Notes: generated from the sequence alone by a model not told the origin. Counted from the stretch's first letter, positions 10,386-22,155 are shown. The stretch: DNA of 48,821 nucleotides from Ralstonia sp. ASV6 (GCF_016429285.1 NZ_JAELUI010000024.1:1-48821), one strand, 5' to 3'. Numbers and translations are program-made.

Positions 10386-10973
10386 TCAATAGCGCACGGC
10401 GTACCACGCCCGCTTGATGTACTCCGCCACAATCGTCCCGGCTTCGTAGATCGGGAACGACTTGGTGAGCGTGTCACCGGGGAATACGCCGCGCACACCC
10501 CACGTCACTTCCGGCCAGACCTGGCGGAACACCTTCAACGCACGACCCGTGTGGTACCAGCTTGTGACCAGCACAGCGCTGTGCACGGGATTGCCGGCCA
10601 GTGTCTGGCGCGTCATTTGCGCATTTTCCATCGTGCTGCCGGATTGGCATTCGTGGCCGATACGGTCAGCCGGCACACCAGCCATCACTAGGCGGCGCTC
10701 GATCAATAGGCAATCGCCCTCGCCGCTCACAAACACACGCGGCGCCACGCCAGCATGGAACAGCTCCGCTGCGCCAATCACGCGCTGGCCCGATTCCCCG
10801 CCCAGCACAACGATCACGTCCGCGTGGGCAGGCACGGATTCCTCCCGCAACCAAGCCTTGGACTCGCGCACGAGCGCGGCCCCAACCACCACCGCCACGA
10901 TGGCGCAGGCGCCAATCACAGCCAATACGTTGCGAACTGCTGAACGACAGAAAACCATATCGAGAATAAGCAT
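10386..10973 (-). CDS. YdcF/ElyC/SanA-family (DUF218) membrane-anchored protein
   Basis: The protein has a short N-terminal TM (VLAVIGACAIVAVVVGAAL) then a DUF218 domain with DVIVVLGGESGQRV, PRVFVSGEG and VTSWYHTGRALKVF, typical of YdcF/SanA proteins linked to envelope integrity. I chose ATG 10973 because the longer open frame to 11075 has no coding character. ATG 10958 (MVFCRSAV) is an alternative. It converges with the DUF4180 gene and is divergent from coaBC. Confidence 0.8.
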   Translation of the reverse strand: MLILDMVFCRSAVRNVLAVIGACAIVAVVVGAALVRESKAWLREESVPAHADVIVVLGGESGQRVIGAAELFHAGVAPRVFVSGEGDCLLIERRLVMAGVPADRIGHECQSGSTMENAQMTRQTLAGNPVHSAVLVTSWYHTGRALKVFRQVWPEVTWGVRGVFPGDTLTKSFPIYEAGTIVAEYIKRAWYAVRY

Positions 10974-11107
10974 TTGAGGACAAATCGGGGCGCCGGACGC
11001 GCCTGAAGCCAAGCCGGTATCATCGCCACTGTTCAGCAGGCGACCCGGGCACCGGGTTGTATCCTGCCCACGCACATTGCGTCAATCGCATTCCCAAGCG
11101 GGTTTTT

Positions 11108-12313
11108 ATGGAACTGCAAGGCAAACACTTTGTTCTCGGTCTGACCGGCGGCATCGCGTGCTACAAGTCGGCCGAGTTGGTCCGGCTGCTGACCAAGGCA
11201 GGCGCCACCGTGCAGGTGGTGATGACCGACGCCGCCACGCACTTCATCACGCCGGTGACGATGCAGGCACTTTCCGGCCGCCCGGTCTTCACGTCGGAAT
11301 GGGACAACCGGATCGGCAACAACATGCCGCACATCGACCTCTCGCGCGAGGCCGATGCCATCGTCATCGCCCCAGCGTCGACGGATTTCCTCGCCAAGCT
11401 CGCGCACGGCATGGCCGACGATCTGCTCTCTACGCTGTGTATCGCACGTGATTGCCCGCTGCTCGTGGCCCCCGCCATGAATCGGCAGATGTGGGCCGCG
11501 CCCGCTACGCAGCGCAACGCCGCCCAACTGCGCGCAGACGACGTCACCCTGCTTGGCCCCGATGCTGGCGACCAGGCCTGCGGCGAAGTCGGTGACGGCC
11601 GCATGCTGGAGCCAGAAGATATCGTCGAACAGCTCATCGGCTTCTTTAGCCCCAAGCTGCTGCGCGGCCGCCGTGTGCTGCTGACTGCCGGCCCGACCTT
11701 CGAGCCGATCGACCCCGTACGCGGCATCACGAATCTCTCCAGCGGCAAGATGGGCTTTGCGCTGGCGCGCGCCGCATCGCAAGCGGGTGCGGAAGTCACG
11801 CTCGTCGCCGGGCCTTGTCACCAGAACACGCCCGCCGGCGTGCTGCGCATTGATGTGCAGACCGCCCAGCAGATGCACGATGCGGTGATGCGCGAGCTGG
11901 ACACCACGAAGAACGACATCTTCATCGCCGTGGCTGCGGTGGCCGACTGGCGCGTGGTGCAGGCTGCCGACCAGAAGCTGAAGAAGCAGAACGACACCGA
12001 CGTGCCGACGCTCACGTTCACGCAGAACCCGGACATCCTCGCCGCCGTCGCCCACCGTGCGAATGCGCCGTTCTGCGTCGGCTTTGCTGCCGAGACCGAG
12101 CGACTGGAAGAATTTGGCGAGGCCAAGCGCCAGAAGAAAGGGATTCCGCTGCTGGTCGGCAACCTTGGCCACCAGACGTTTGGCCGCGACGACAACGAAG
12201 TCGCGCTCTTCGATGCCAGCGGCATCACGCGCCTGCCGCGCGCCGACAAGCTGACGCTGGCACGCCAGATCGTTGCCGCCATTGCCGATCGCCTGCATGG
12301 GGTGCAGTCATGA
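11108..12313 (+). CDS. coaBC: Phosphopantothenoylcysteine decarboxylase / phosphopantothenate-cysteine ligase
   Basis: This bifunctional CoA-biosynthesis enzyme (401 aa) has an FMN-dependent CoaC half with GLTGGIACYKS, the active-site His in MPHIDLSREAD, the PAMNRQMW motif and the CGEVGDGRM loop. The CoaB half has GPTFEPIDPVRGITN and the KLKK segment near the acyl-CMP site. The start is ATG 11108. A 4-bp ATGA overlap links it to the flavin oxidoreductase gene, which in turn overlaps dut; coaBC-dut neighbours are conserved in many proteobacteria. Confidence 0.96.
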   Translation: MELQGKHFVLGLTGGIACYKSAELVRLLTKAGATVQVVMTDAATHFITPVTMQALSGRPVFTSEWDNRIGNNMPHIDLSREADAIVIAPASTDFLAKLAHGMADDLLSTLCIARDCPLLVAPAMNRQMWAAPATQRNAAQLRADDVTLLGPDAGDQACGEVGDGRMLEPEDIVEQLIGFFSPKLLRGRRVLLTAGPTFEPIDPVRGITNLSSGKMGFALARAASQAGAEVTLVAGPCHQNTPAGVLRIDVQTAQQMHDAVMRELDTTKNDIFIAVAAVADWRVVQAADQKLKKQNDTDVPTLTFTQNPDILAAVAHRANAPFCVGFAAETERLEEFGEAKRQKKGIPLLVGNLGHQTFGRDDNEVALFDASGITRLPRADKLTLARQIVAAIADRLHGVQS

Positions 12314-13356
12314 GCACGCCAATCCGACTCTCCGTTCTCGACCAGAGCCCCGTCATCTACGGCCACAGCGCACGCGACGCCATTGCTGCGACAGTGGACC
12401 TGGCGCAACTCACCGATTCGCTCGGCTACACGCGCTACTGGTGCGCAGAGCACCACGGCCTGCGCGGCGTCAGCAACCCCGCACCCGAGGTCATGATCGC
12501 GCGTGTGGCGAGCGCCACGAAGCACCTGCGCGTAGGCTCCGGCGGCGTGATGCTGCCCTACTACAGCCCGTTCAAGCTGGCCGAGCAGTTCCGCCTGTTG
12601 GAAGCGTTGTTCCCGAACCGCATCGACCTCGGTGTCGGCCGCGCACCCGGCGGCGACATGCGTACCGCGCAAGCCGTGGCCATGGGCGACTACAACCGCG
12701 GCGACATCTTCCCGCAGCAGGTGCAGGAACTGATCTGGCATATGACCGGCACGCTGCCGTCCGATCACCCCGCGTATGGCGTGCTCCTGCAGCCCGAGAT
12801 CGACACCAAGCCCGAGCTGTGGATGCTCGGCTCCAGCGATTTTGGCGGTGCACTGGCCGCGCGTTTGGGCATCCGCTTCGCCTTCGCGCACTTCATCAAC
12901 CCGCACGTCGGCCACATCGTCACGCAGCAGTACCGTACGGACTTCGAACCGAACTATGACGCGCGCCCGTACAGTGCAGCCGCTGTCTTCGTGATTGCTG
13001 CGGACACAGAAGCCGAAGCGCGCCGCTATGAAGCTGCCGTCGACCTGCGCCGCCTGCAGATGGCGCTCGGCGCCAACGGCCCCATCCCGACCGTCGAGCA
13101 AGGCGAAGCCCACGTCTATACCGAGCGCGATCAGGCCATCGTCATGCGCGAACGGCCACGCAGCATCATCGGCACGCCAGAATCGATTGCCGACGAGATG
13201 CATGCCCTCAAGGACCGCTTCGTCGCCGATGAGCTGATCGTGCTGACCGTCGCGCCCAGCTACAAAGCCCGCTTGCGCTCGTACGAGCTGCTGGCCGAGG
13301 CGTTTGCGCTACCATCTCCGGCTTCTGTCACCTCCTCTTCGGCCTGCCCCGCATGA
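12310..13356 (+). CDS. LLM-class (luciferase-like) flavin-dependent oxidoreductase
   Basis: The 348-aa single-domain TIM-barrel has motifs of the YhbW/YvbT-like LLM group: [55 protein letters not shown], and [12 protein letters not shown] near the end. FMN or F420 use cannot be decided from sequence alone; FMN is expected in this lineage. The substrate is unknown. It sits between coaBC and dut, with ATGA overlaps on both sides. Confidence 0.88.
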   Translation: MSTPIRLSVLDQSPVIYGHSARDAIAATVDLAQLTDSLGYTRYWCAEHHGLRGVSNPAPEVMIARVASATKHLRVGSGGVMLPYYSPFKLAEQFRLLEALFPNRIDLGVGRAPGGDMRTAQAVAMGDYNRGDIFPQQVQELIWHMTGTLPSDHPAYGVLLQPEIDTKPELWMLGSSDFGGALAARLGIRFAFAHFINPHVGHIVTQQYRTDFEPNYDARPYSAAAVFVIAADTEAEARRYEAAVDLRRLQMALGANGPIPTVEQGEAHVYTERDQAIVMRERPRSIIGTPESIADEMHALKDRFVADELIVLTVAPSYKARLRSYELLAEAFALPSPASVTSSSACPA

Positions 13357-13799
13357 AACTCGACGTCAAGATCCTCGACGCCCGCCTGCACGAACAGCTC
13401 CCGCAGTACGCCACCACCGGCAGCGCCGGCCTGGACTTGCGCGCCTGCATCGACACCCCGCTCACCATCGAACCCGGCACCACGCACCTGATCCCGACCG
13501 GCATGGCCATCCACCTGGCTGACCCCGGCTATGCGGCGCTGATCCTGCCGCGCTCGGGCATGGGCCACAAGCACGGCATCGTGCTCGGCAACCTGGTCGG
13601 CCTGATCGATTCGGACTACCAGGGCCAGTTGATGGTGAGCACGTGGAACCGTGGCAGCACGGCATTCGTGCTCAATCCGATGGAGCGCCTTGCACAACTC
13701 GTGATCGTGCCGGTGGTGCAGGCCGAACTGAACATCGTCGACGACTTTGCCGAGAGCGACCGTGGTGCTGGCGGTTTCGGCAGCACTGGACGTCACTAA
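13353..13799 (+). CDS. dut: Deoxyuridine 5'-triphosphate nucleotidohydrolase
   Basis: dUTPase hydrolyses dUTP to dUMP, which keeps uracil out of DNA and feeds thymidylate synthesis. The 148-aa protein carries all trimeric dUTPase motifs in order: [40 protein letters not shown] and the Gly-rich C-terminal GAGGFGSTG. The start overlaps the preceding stop (ATGA). A strong bidirectional terminator follows. Confidence 0.97.
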   Translation: MKLDVKILDARLHEQLPQYATTGSAGLDLRACIDTPLTIEPGTTHLIPTGMAIHLADPGYAALILPRSGMGHKHGIVLGNLVGLIDSDYQGQLMVSTWNRGSTAFVLNPMERLAQLVIVPVVQAELNIVDDFAESDRGAGGFGSTGRH

Positions 13800-13818
13800 G
13801 CACCGTCCACACGATAGA

Positions 13819-13857
13819 AAACGGCCCGGCGAGTTACCAAACCTCGCCGGGCCGTTT
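13819..13857. terminator. Bidirectional rho-independent terminator (dut / clpA)
   Basis: A 15-bp perfect stem (AAACGGCCCGGCGAG with CTCGCCGGGCCGTTT) has a 9-nt loop between the convergent dut and clpA genes. A-runs and T-runs on the two sides let it serve both strands. Confidence 0.85.
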
Positions 13858-13877
13858 CATTTGGAGCGACAGTTCCG

Positions 13878-16162
<2,285 letters not shown>

Positions 16163-16166
<4 letters not shown>

Positions 16167-16489
16167 GCTTCCTCCATCACGCACTGCAGCGGATGCCCCG
16201 CCTGCCGTGCATGGGTCGATACTAATTCCACTTTCGTCGCGGCGATATCCCGAGTGTAGATACCGCACACGCCCCTACCTTCCCGATGCACAGTCAGCAT
16301 GATTTGCGTCGCTGTCTCCCGGTCTTTGCTGAAATATTGCTGAAGGATCATCACGACGAATTCCATCGGGGTGTAGTCGTCGTTGAGCAGCAGCACCTTG
16401 TACATCGCGGGCGGTTTGAGCGCTTGCTCTTTCCGCTCCAGGACGGTGCCTGCATCGTGTTGTGGAGTGGTCGCTTGCCGGATTGCCAT
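16163..16489 (-). CDS. clpS: ATP-dependent Clp protease adaptor ClpS
   Basis: ClpS binds the ClpA N-domain and delivers N-degron substrates. At 108 aa it shows the core [20 protein letters not shown] segment, the [18 protein letters not shown] stretch, and a typical unstructured N-terminal tail (1-25). It is the first gene of clpS-clpA and is divergent from the cold-shock gene. In many proteobacteria clpS-clpA sits next to a csp gene, as here. Confidence 0.97.
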
Positions 16490-17065
16490 GGTCTTATTCT
16501 AACCACTCCTTTCGACTTCGCAATTTAGGGAAATAACGCCGATTTCAAGCCCTGCAAATGGTTTGGCCTGAACTGCGTTCGCCAGTCGGCACCTCGGGCG
16601 AGAGGCGCGCCACCCGCCAGCCAAGGACTGGGAACGGGGCACGCACCAGCCCTGATTGCCGAACGTTTTCGGCAGGTGGGGACGATTTGCGGAGTTTCGA
16701 GCAAAACCTCTTCAAAAACTGACCGATTTTCGCCACAAACCCACCTTTGGTAGCCTTGACAGTCTGTTACTTTCCTCGAACAATCGAACTCAACATGTGC
16801 GCCTTACTGCCCCAAAAACACTTGGCAGCAAGCCTCATGAATGGTGAGCCCGGGAGGCCTCACACCAGTCGACAACAGATCGACAACCGCTTCAGGCTGT
16901 GGTGTTTTGCCACAAGAAGACCGATCGCTTGCGGCGCGGTTCCACCCGCGCCATTCGTCGTGCTCCAGAGCCGACGACCGGGCGATGACTGCGCGGTACC
17001 GCTCTGCACTGCCCCGACAGGCAACTCCTCCCGGCTTGGACTTGTGTTTTCTCGGAGGGGTTTTC
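16490..17065 (+). promoter_or_regulatory. 576-bp clpS/csp intergenic region with cold-shock leader
   Basis: There is no gene here. A sigma70-type promoter, TTGACA at 16756-16761, a 17-bp spacer and AACAAT at 16779-16784, would give a csp leader of about 275 nt. Such long structured 5' UTRs are typical of cold-inducible csp genes. A small dyad (GCCGAA-CGTT-TTCGGC) lies near 16660-16676. The leftward clpS promoter is not clear. Confidence 0.5.
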
Positions 17066-17269
17066 ATGGCACTCGGTACTGTCAAATGGTTTAACGACGC
17101 CAAGGGTTTCGGTTTCATCTCGCCTGATGAAGGCGGCGAAGAGTTGTTTGCGCATTTCTCTGCCATCCAGATGGCTGGCTTCAAGACGCTCAAGGAAAAT
17201 CAGCGCGTCTCGTTCGAAGTGACGCAGGGCCCGAAGGGCAAGCAAGCCACCAACATCCAGGCGGCCTGA
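17066..17269 (+). CDS. Cold-shock domain protein (CspA family)
   Basis: This 67-aa single CSD protein is a cytoplasmic RNA chaperone. It has RNP1 KGFGFI and an RNP2-like LFAHFS motif, starts [11 protein letters not shown], and lacks any C-terminal extension. ATG 17066 follows a strong GGAGGGG. Paralogues are common, so the exact csp letter cannot be assigned. It has a long leader upstream and a strong terminator 45 bp downstream. Confidence 0.95.
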   Translation: MALGTVKWFNDAKGFGFISPDEGGEELFAHFSAIQMAGFKTLKENQRVSFEVTQGPKGKQATNIQAA

Positions 17270-17314
17270 TTCGCGTCATCCAGCACCCGGCCTCTGGCAA
17301 GGGTACTGAAATGC

Positions 17315-17343
17315 AAAAAACCCGGCGACCAGCCGGGTTTTTT
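17315..17343 (+). terminator. Rho-independent terminator after csp
   Basis: AAAAAACCCGGC and GCCGGGTTTTTT form a 12-bp symmetrical stem with the 5-nt loop GACCA and a T-run on the plus strand. Confidence 0.9.
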
Positions 17344-17468
17344 GTTGCTCGGGCGGTGGAGAATGACGGCCATGCCACATGTTGCGCAACACGTCATTTC
17401 GCCCGGCCGTGCGCTACGGTAGTGGTGTCCCCTCTGTTATCCGCACCATCCACCCCAAGGAGCCCCAC

Positions 17469-17930
17469 ATGACACGCCACCCAATCCGAATCGCCGCCGC
17501 CCTCACCCTGGTTGCTGCGCTACTGCCAGCCGCTGCCCAAGCCCAGATCGGCGATCTCATCAAAGGGGCGACGCAGGGCAATAGCCAGGGCGCATCCGGT
17601 GGTTTGGGCGGCCTCGGCAATCTCGGTGGGGCAGGTGGACTGCCTTCGCTGGGCTCGCTGACGTCTGGCAGCACGGGCAATGTGGCCGGTGTGCTGGAAT
17701 TCTGCATCAAGAACAACTACCTGGGTGGCGCATCGGGCGCAGCCTCCGTCAAAGACAAGCTGCTGGGCAAGCTGGGCGGCACGCCGTCCTCCGACCCCGG
17801 CTACAGCGACGGCGCAAAGGGCCTGCTCACCGGCTCCAATGGCAGTACGTTCGACCTGAGCAGCATCAAGGAGCAGATCACCAAGCAGGCGTGCGACAAG
17901 ATCCTGTCGCAGGGCAAGTCGCTGCTGTAA
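17469..17930 (+). CDS. DUF2501 (YjjA-like) exported protein
   Basis: The 153-aa protein has a clear Sec signal peptide (RIAAALTLVAALLPAAAQA, cleavage near residue 25), a Gly-rich low-complexity stretch (LGGLGNLGGAGGL), then a conserved C-terminal helical domain. That domain contains VLEFCIKNNYL and ITKQACDKILSQGKSLL, with the two cysteines typical of DUF2501 periplasmic proteins. The function is unknown. ATG 17469 follows AAGGAG. Confidence 0.8.
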   Translation: MTRHPIRIAAALTLVAALLPAAAQAQIGDLIKGATQGNSQGASGGLGGLGNLGGAGGLPSLGSLTSGSTGNVAGVLEFCIKNNYLGGASGAASVKDKLLGKLGGTPSSDPGYSDGAKGLLTGSNGSTFDLSSIKEQITKQACDKILSQGKSLL

Positions 17931-18012
17931 GCCAACCGGGCAGGCGTACGGGCACTACACTGCCAGTATCGGCAAGCGCCCGTCGGGCCTGCCTGAACGT
18001 GCAAGGAGCCCC

Positions 18013-18633
18013 ATGCTGGAAACCGCAGCGCTGGCCGCAGGCTTGTCCTGGACCAGCGGATTCCGCCTCTACCTGGCCGTGTTTGCTGCCGGTGTGCTGG
18101 GTCGCACAGGCTGGCTTCACCTGCCGCAGGGGCTGCAGATGCTCGAATCGTGGTGGGTGATCGGGTTGGCCGGTGTGCTGGCCGTGGCTGAGTTCCTGGC
18201 CGACAAGATCCCGGGGTTCGATTCCGTCTGGGACAGCATCCAGACCTTCATCCGCATTCCCGCTGGGGCCATCCTGGCGGCAGCCGCATTTGGGCAACTC
18301 GATCCGCAATGGATGGTGGCGGCAGGATTGATTGGCGGCACACTGGCTGGAACGGCGCACGCCACCAAGGCGGGAACGCGTGCGCTGATCAACGCCTCTC
18401 CCGAGCCGTTCTCGAACTGGGTGGCGTCGTTCAGCGAAGACATCACCGCGACCGGCGGACTGTTGATGTCGTTTTTCCTGCCGGTTGCATTCCTGATAGT
18501 GCTGGCGATCCTGCTGTTGGTGGCCGTCTGGTTGCTGCCGAAGCTGTGGCGTGCTGTGCGGCGCTTGCGTGATGTGCTGCGCGGGCGCACATCGGAGCCA
18601 CCTGCCGCCGGCCCCACCCGCCTGCCGCGCTAG
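18013..18633 (+). CDS. DUF4126 multi-pass membrane protein
   Basis: The 206-aa inner-membrane protein has about five TM segments. It starts with the DUF4126 hallmark AAGLSWTSGFRLYLAVFAAGVLG and includes LAVAEFLADKIPGFDSVWD, then GTAHATKAGTRALINASPEPFSNW. The C-terminal tail is basic and Pro-rich. The function is unestablished. AAGGAG precedes the ATG. It converges with the cyd operon, only 4 bp from ybgE, with no obvious terminator. Confidence 0.8.
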   Translation: MLETAALAAGLSWTSGFRLYLAVFAAGVLGRTGWLHLPQGLQMLESWWVIGLAGVLAVAEFLADKIPGFDSVWDSIQTFIRIPAGAILAAAAFGQLDPQWMVAAGLIGGTLAGTAHATKAGTRALINASPEPFSNWVASFSEDITATGGLLMSFFLPVAFLIVLAILLLVAVWLLPKLWRAVRRLRDVLRGRTSEPPAAGPTRLPR

Positions 18634-18637
18634 CGCT

Positions 18638-18910
18638 TCACCCCAAGAAACGCAGCAGCCCGAACAGCACCAGGGCCAGCGCGCAGGACCACCCTGAAAA
18701 CAACACGCGCCACACCCAGTGGCGCGGAATGAACCCCACACCGCGCACCAACCCCGCGCTCATCGCCCAAAACAGCAGCATGGCGAGGGTATGGTCCGCA
18801 TGGCCAGCGCCATTGGTGACGATGTACGGATACACCGTGCCGACCGCCATGACAACCAGCCCGGTGCTCAGGCTTGCCGCGTGGATGCGCGGCTTGTCGG
18901 CAGTGCTCAC
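18638..18910 (-). CDS. ybgE: Cyd operon protein YbgE
   Basis: This 90-aa inner-membrane protein has three hydrophobic segments (LVVMAVGTVYPYIV, TLAMLLFWAMSAGLVRGVGFIP, LALVLFGLL). The RGVGFIP segment and its place as last gene of the cyd operon fit YbgE. Translation starts at GTG 18910, overlapping the cydX stop (GTGA). YbgE is an accessory protein of unclear role in bd-oxidase function. Confidence 0.8.
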   Translation of the reverse strand: MSTADKPRIHAASLSTGLVVMAVGTVYPYIVTNGAGHADHTLAMLLFWAMSAGLVRGVGFIPRHWVWRVLFSGWSCALALVLFGLLRFLG

Positions 18911-19032
18911 ACGCAGTCCTCGTCTGTTGCGACACCCGCGGCGCGCGCGTCGCTCACCTCACCCCACATCGCATTGAGCACGGCCAGCAATACGGCAAAA
19001 CCGACCCCCAGGACCCAAGTGAAATACCACAT
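18907..19032 (-). CDS. cydX: Cytochrome bd oxidase small subunit CydX
   Basis: This 41-aa single-TM subunit stabilises the CydAB haem pocket. It begins MWYFTWVLGVGFAVLLAVLNAMWGE, the standard CydX pattern, with a longer hydrophilic tail than in E. coli. AGGAGG lies about 10 nt upstream of this ATG. An out-of-frame ATG lies 5 nt nearer to it and might compete. The stop overlaps the ybgE GTG. Confidence 0.9.
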   Translation of the reverse strand: MWYFTWVLGVGFAVLLAVLNAMWGEVSDARAAGVATDEDCV

Positions 19033-19049
19033 GCCATGTCCTCCTGCGG

Positions 19050-20192
19050 TTAGTAGAGCGAGTGCTCGTTGGCCCGGATATGTTCGACCGTTACCTTGCC
19101 TCGCATCACGCGGTAACACCAGCTCGTATAGACGAGGATGATCGGCGTGAAGATGATCGCCGCCCAAAACATCAGGCCAAGCGTGAAGTGACTGGAGACA
19201 CTGTCCCACACGGTCAGGCTGGCGGCGGGCATGCTGGATGACGGCAGCACGAACGGGAACATCGAAGCGCCCGCCGTGGTGATGATGCCCGCCAGCCCCA
19301 GCGCCGACAGCACGAAGGCTATCAACGTGCGCCCTGCCCGCACCAGAACCGTCGCCAGCAGCGGCCCAATCACGCCGAGCAAGGGCAGCAGCCAGAGCAA
19401 CGGCTGCACTTGGTAGTTGTGCCACCACGCATCGGCGGCGCGTGCCACCGTCTTGGCCATCGGGTTGGACACGCCAGCCGGGTCAATGGCCGAGGTGATG
19501 GCATAGCCTTCGATGCCACCCCAGCGCAACCATGCACCCGCCGCTACGAAGGCAATCACGGCGACAATCGCGGCGCCGGTTGCGGCCTTCGTCGCACGTT
19601 GCTGGATCGCCCCTTCTGTACGGTGCGCGAGATAGATGCCGCCGTGCATGGTGATCATCGCGCTCGACACCACGCCCGTGAGGATGGCGAACGGGTTCAG
19701 CAATTGCCAGAAGGTGCCGGTGTACGTCACCACCATGAAGGTGTCGAAATGGAACGGCACACCCTGCAGCAGATTGCCGAACGCCACGCCAAAGATGAGC
19801 GGCGGCACCGCGCCCCCGACAAAGAGGCCGATATCCCACGCTTTGCGCCACGTGGCGTTGTGGATCTTGCTGCGGTAGTCAAACCCGACCGGGCGGAAGA
19901 ACAACGCCCACAACACCGCGAGCATTGCCCAGTAGAACCCGCTGAACGCGGTGGCATACACCAGCGGCCACGCTGCAAAGATCGCGCCGCCGCCGGTAAT
20001 GAACCAGACCTGATTGCCGTCCCAGTGCGGGGCGATGGTGTTGATGGCGACACGCCGCTCGTCGTCCGTCTTGCCGACGAAGGGCAGCAACGTGCCGACG
20101 CCCATGTCATGCCCGTCCATGATGGCGAAGCCGATCAGCAACACACCGATCAGCAGCCACCAGATGACCTTGAGGGTGGGATAGTCGAACAT
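19050..20192 (-). CDS. cydB: Cytochrome bd ubiquinol oxidase subunit II
   Basis: CydB is a multi-TM subunit of the high-affinity quinol:O2 oxidoreductase in the inner membrane. At 380 aa it is standard length. It begins MFDYPTLKVIWWLLIG and has MDGHDMGVGTLLPFVG and APHWDGNQVWFITGGGAIFAAWP, all hallmarks of the family. The true ATG at 20192 has AGGAGG upstream; the open frame extends 25 codons further without coding character. It lies 10 bp after cydA. Confidence 0.97.
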   Translation of the reverse strand: MFDYPTLKVIWWLLIGVLLIGFAIMDGHDMGVGTLLPFVGKTDDERRVAINTIAPHWDGNQVWFITGGGAIFAAWPLVYATAFSGFYWAMLAVLWALFFRPVGFDYRSKIHNATWRKAWDIGLFVGGAVPPLIFGVAFGNLLQGVPFHFDTFMVVTYTGTFWQLLNPFAILTGVVSSAMITMHGGIYLAHRTEGAIQQRATKAATGAAIVAVIAFVAAGAWLRWGGIEGYAITSAIDPAGVSNPMAKTVARAADAWWHNYQVQPLLWLLPLLGVIGPLLATVLVRAGRTLIAFVLSALGLAGIITTAGASMFPFVLPSSSMPAASLTVWDSVSSHFTLGLMFWAAIIFTPIILVYTSWCYRVMRGKVTVEHIRANEHSLY

Positions 20193-20202
20193 GGTGGCCT
20201 CC

Positions 20203-21759
20203 TCAAGCGTGGGCGGCTTCGAAATCGTAGCGACCGGTGCCGAGGCTGCCGGGGCCCTGCCGCGCAAACTTGATCATCAGGTACATCTCGACAATCAACA
20301 GCAGCGTGTAGAAACCAATAAATCCTGCCAGCGAGCCGTACAGGCTGGCCTCACTCAGCGTCGAAACGCTCAGGTGCGTGGGCAATACGCCGTAGATCGT
20401 CCACGGCTGGCGGCCGTACTCGGCGACGACCCAGCCAAGCTCTGCAGCAAGCCACGGCGCGGGCAGCATCCACAGTGCCCAGCGCAGCAGCCAAGCCGGC
20501 GCCTTGCGTTGCGGCCGCAGCGTGCTCCAGAACGACAGGCCAAACAGCGCCAGCATCAGGAAGCCCAATCCAACCATGGCGCGGAAACCCCAGAACATCG
20601 GCCATACGCGCGGCACGGTGTCGTCGACAGCCTTGTCGATGATCTCGGGCGTGGCTTGCCGCACATCGGTCACGTACTTCTTGAGCAGCAGACCGAAGCC
20701 CAGATCCTGCTGGTGGATCTGCAGCGTCTGGTGGGCAGCGGCATCGTCCGGGTTCTTGCGCAGCGTTTCCAGCGCGGCCACCGCTTCGATGCCACTGACG
20801 ATGCGGCCGCGATTGCGCACCTTGATCTCGTGGATACCCGGAATCTGCTTCGACACGGAGCGTGTGCCAATCAGGCCCATCACATAGGGAATCTCGACCG
20901 CCCAGTCGTTCTTCTGCTCGCGCTGGTTGATCGACGCGATCATGTTGAAGCTGGCCGGCGCGGGCTCGGTTTCCCACATGGCTTCGATGGCGGCCATCTT
21001 GGTTTCCTGCGCTTCGCCCACCGTATAGCCGGATTCGTCACCCAGCACGATCACCGAGCACACGCTGGCAAGCCCAAATGCCGCTGCCACACGGAAGCTG
21101 CGCCGCGCGAATTCCACATCGCGCCCACGCAGCAGATACCAGCTCGAAATCGACAACACGAACATCGCGCCCGTCACGTAGCCGGCAGACACCGTATGCA
21201 CGAACTTGGCCTGCGCCACCGGATTGAAGACGACGGCCCAGAAATCCGACATCTCCATGCGCATGGTCTGCCAGTTGAAGTCGGCACCCACCGGGTTTTG
21301 CATCCAGCCATTGGCGATCAGGATCCACAGCGCGGAGAGGTTGGTGCCGATCGCCATGAGCGTCGTCACCAACAAGTGCTGTGTCTTGGTGAGGCGATCC
21401 CACCCGAAGAAGAACAGGCCGATGAAGGTGGATTCCAGAAAGAACGCCATCAACCCTTCAATGGCCAGCGGCGCCCCGAAAATGTCGCCCACGTAGTGCG
21501 AGTAGTACGCCCAGTTGGTGCCGAACTGGAATTCGAGCGTGATGCCGGTGGTCACGCCCAGCGCAAAGTTGATGCCGAACAGCTTGCCCCAGAAGCGCGT
21601 CATGTCTTTCCAGATGACCTTGTTGGTCATCACGTAGACGCTCTCCATGATGACCAGCAGCCAGACCATGCCCAGCGTAAGCGGCACGAACAGGAAGTGG
21701 TACAACGCCGTGGCCGCAAACTGCAGCCTGGATAGATCGACCAAGTGCTCGGATATCAC
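20203..21759 (-). CDS. cydA: Cytochrome bd ubiquinol oxidase subunit I
   Basis: CydA binds hemes b558, b595 and d and carries the quinol site. The 518-aa protein starts at GTG 21759 (after GGAGGG) and reads SRLQFAATALYHFLFVPLTLG with the conserved N-terminal heme b595 His. Also present are GWDRLTK, the quinol-loop region, GWVVAEYGRQPW near the C-terminus and VLPTHLS. The 518-aa length fits the long Q-loop type. The start overlaps the stop of cydP (GTGA). Microaerobic control is expected, but I could not find a clear Fnr/Anr box upstream. Confidence 0.97.
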   Translation of the reverse strand: MISEHLVDLSRLQFAATALYHFLFVPLTLGMVWLLVIMESVYVMTNKVIWKDMTRFWGKLFGINFALGVTTGITLEFQFGTNWAYYSHYVGDIFGAPLAIEGLMAFFLESTFIGLFFFGWDRLTKTQHLLVTTLMAIGTNLSALWILIANGWMQNPVGADFNWQTMRMEMSDFWAVVFNPVAQAKFVHTVSAGYVTGAMFVLSISSWYLLRGRDVEFARRSFRVAAAFGLASVCSVIVLGDESGYTVGEAQETKMAAIEAMWETEPAPASFNMIASINQREQKNDWAVEIPYVMGLIGTRSVSKQIPGIHEIKVRNRGRIVSGIEAVAALETLRKNPDDAAAHQTLQIHQQDLGFGLLLKKYVTDVRQATPEIIDKAVDDTVPRVWPMFWGFRAMVGLGFLMLALFGLSFWSTLRPQRKAPAWLLRWALWMLPAPWLAAELGWVVAEYGRQPWTIYGVLPTHLSVSTLSEASLYGSLAGFIGFYTLLLIVEMYLMIKFARQGPGSLGTGRYDFEAAHA

Positions 21760-21932
21760 GGATGCCCTCCCTGCGCTGGTGGTGTCATGCCAAGACGATC
21801 GGCGGCACGCTCGGCATCGACCGGCACGCGGACGTCCCGCACGAACACCCACCACAGCGCGCCCAACACCATCACCTTGATGGTGACGATGACGAGCAGA
21901 TGGCGGAGGAGTCGGCGGTCGTTGGGGCTCAC
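21756..21932 (-). CDS. cydP: CydP-like small bd-oxidase subunit
   Basis: This 58-aa protein has one TM (LVIVTIKVMVLGALWWVFV) directly before cydA. The pattern RRLLRHLLVI...ALWWVFVRD fits the putative small subunit CydP found upstream of cydA in beta- and gamma-proteobacteria. I use GTG 21932 (MSPNDRRLL); a longer GTG start at 21992 is possible. Neither has a strong ribosome-binding site. The stop overlaps the cydA start, which implies coupled synthesis. Confidence 0.65.
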   Translation of the reverse strand: MSPNDRRLLRHLLVIVTIKVMVLGALWWVFVRDVRVPVDAERAADRLGMTPPAQGGHP

Positions 21933-22155
21933 GGGGTCGGGGCGATCGAGAGTGCAGCCAGTACCATCGGCGGAACTTCCTGCCGGTGGCACAGAAAGTC
22001 ACATGAGGGGCAGTCTAGTCATCCCGTGCGGGACTGGCAAACGATTCCTCAGGAAGCCTGTGATGCATTTGCTACGTGCACGCCCGCAAGCGCGTTTCTG
22101 CCTTGGGGTTTTCGGTGGAAAACCGCACTGCCACACTGCAATTGGCCCCGCTCCA

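Noticed and set aside
20191..21735. 514-codon frame opposite cydA
   Set aside because: It is an antisense shadow (His/Arg/Gln-rich); CydA on minus is certain.
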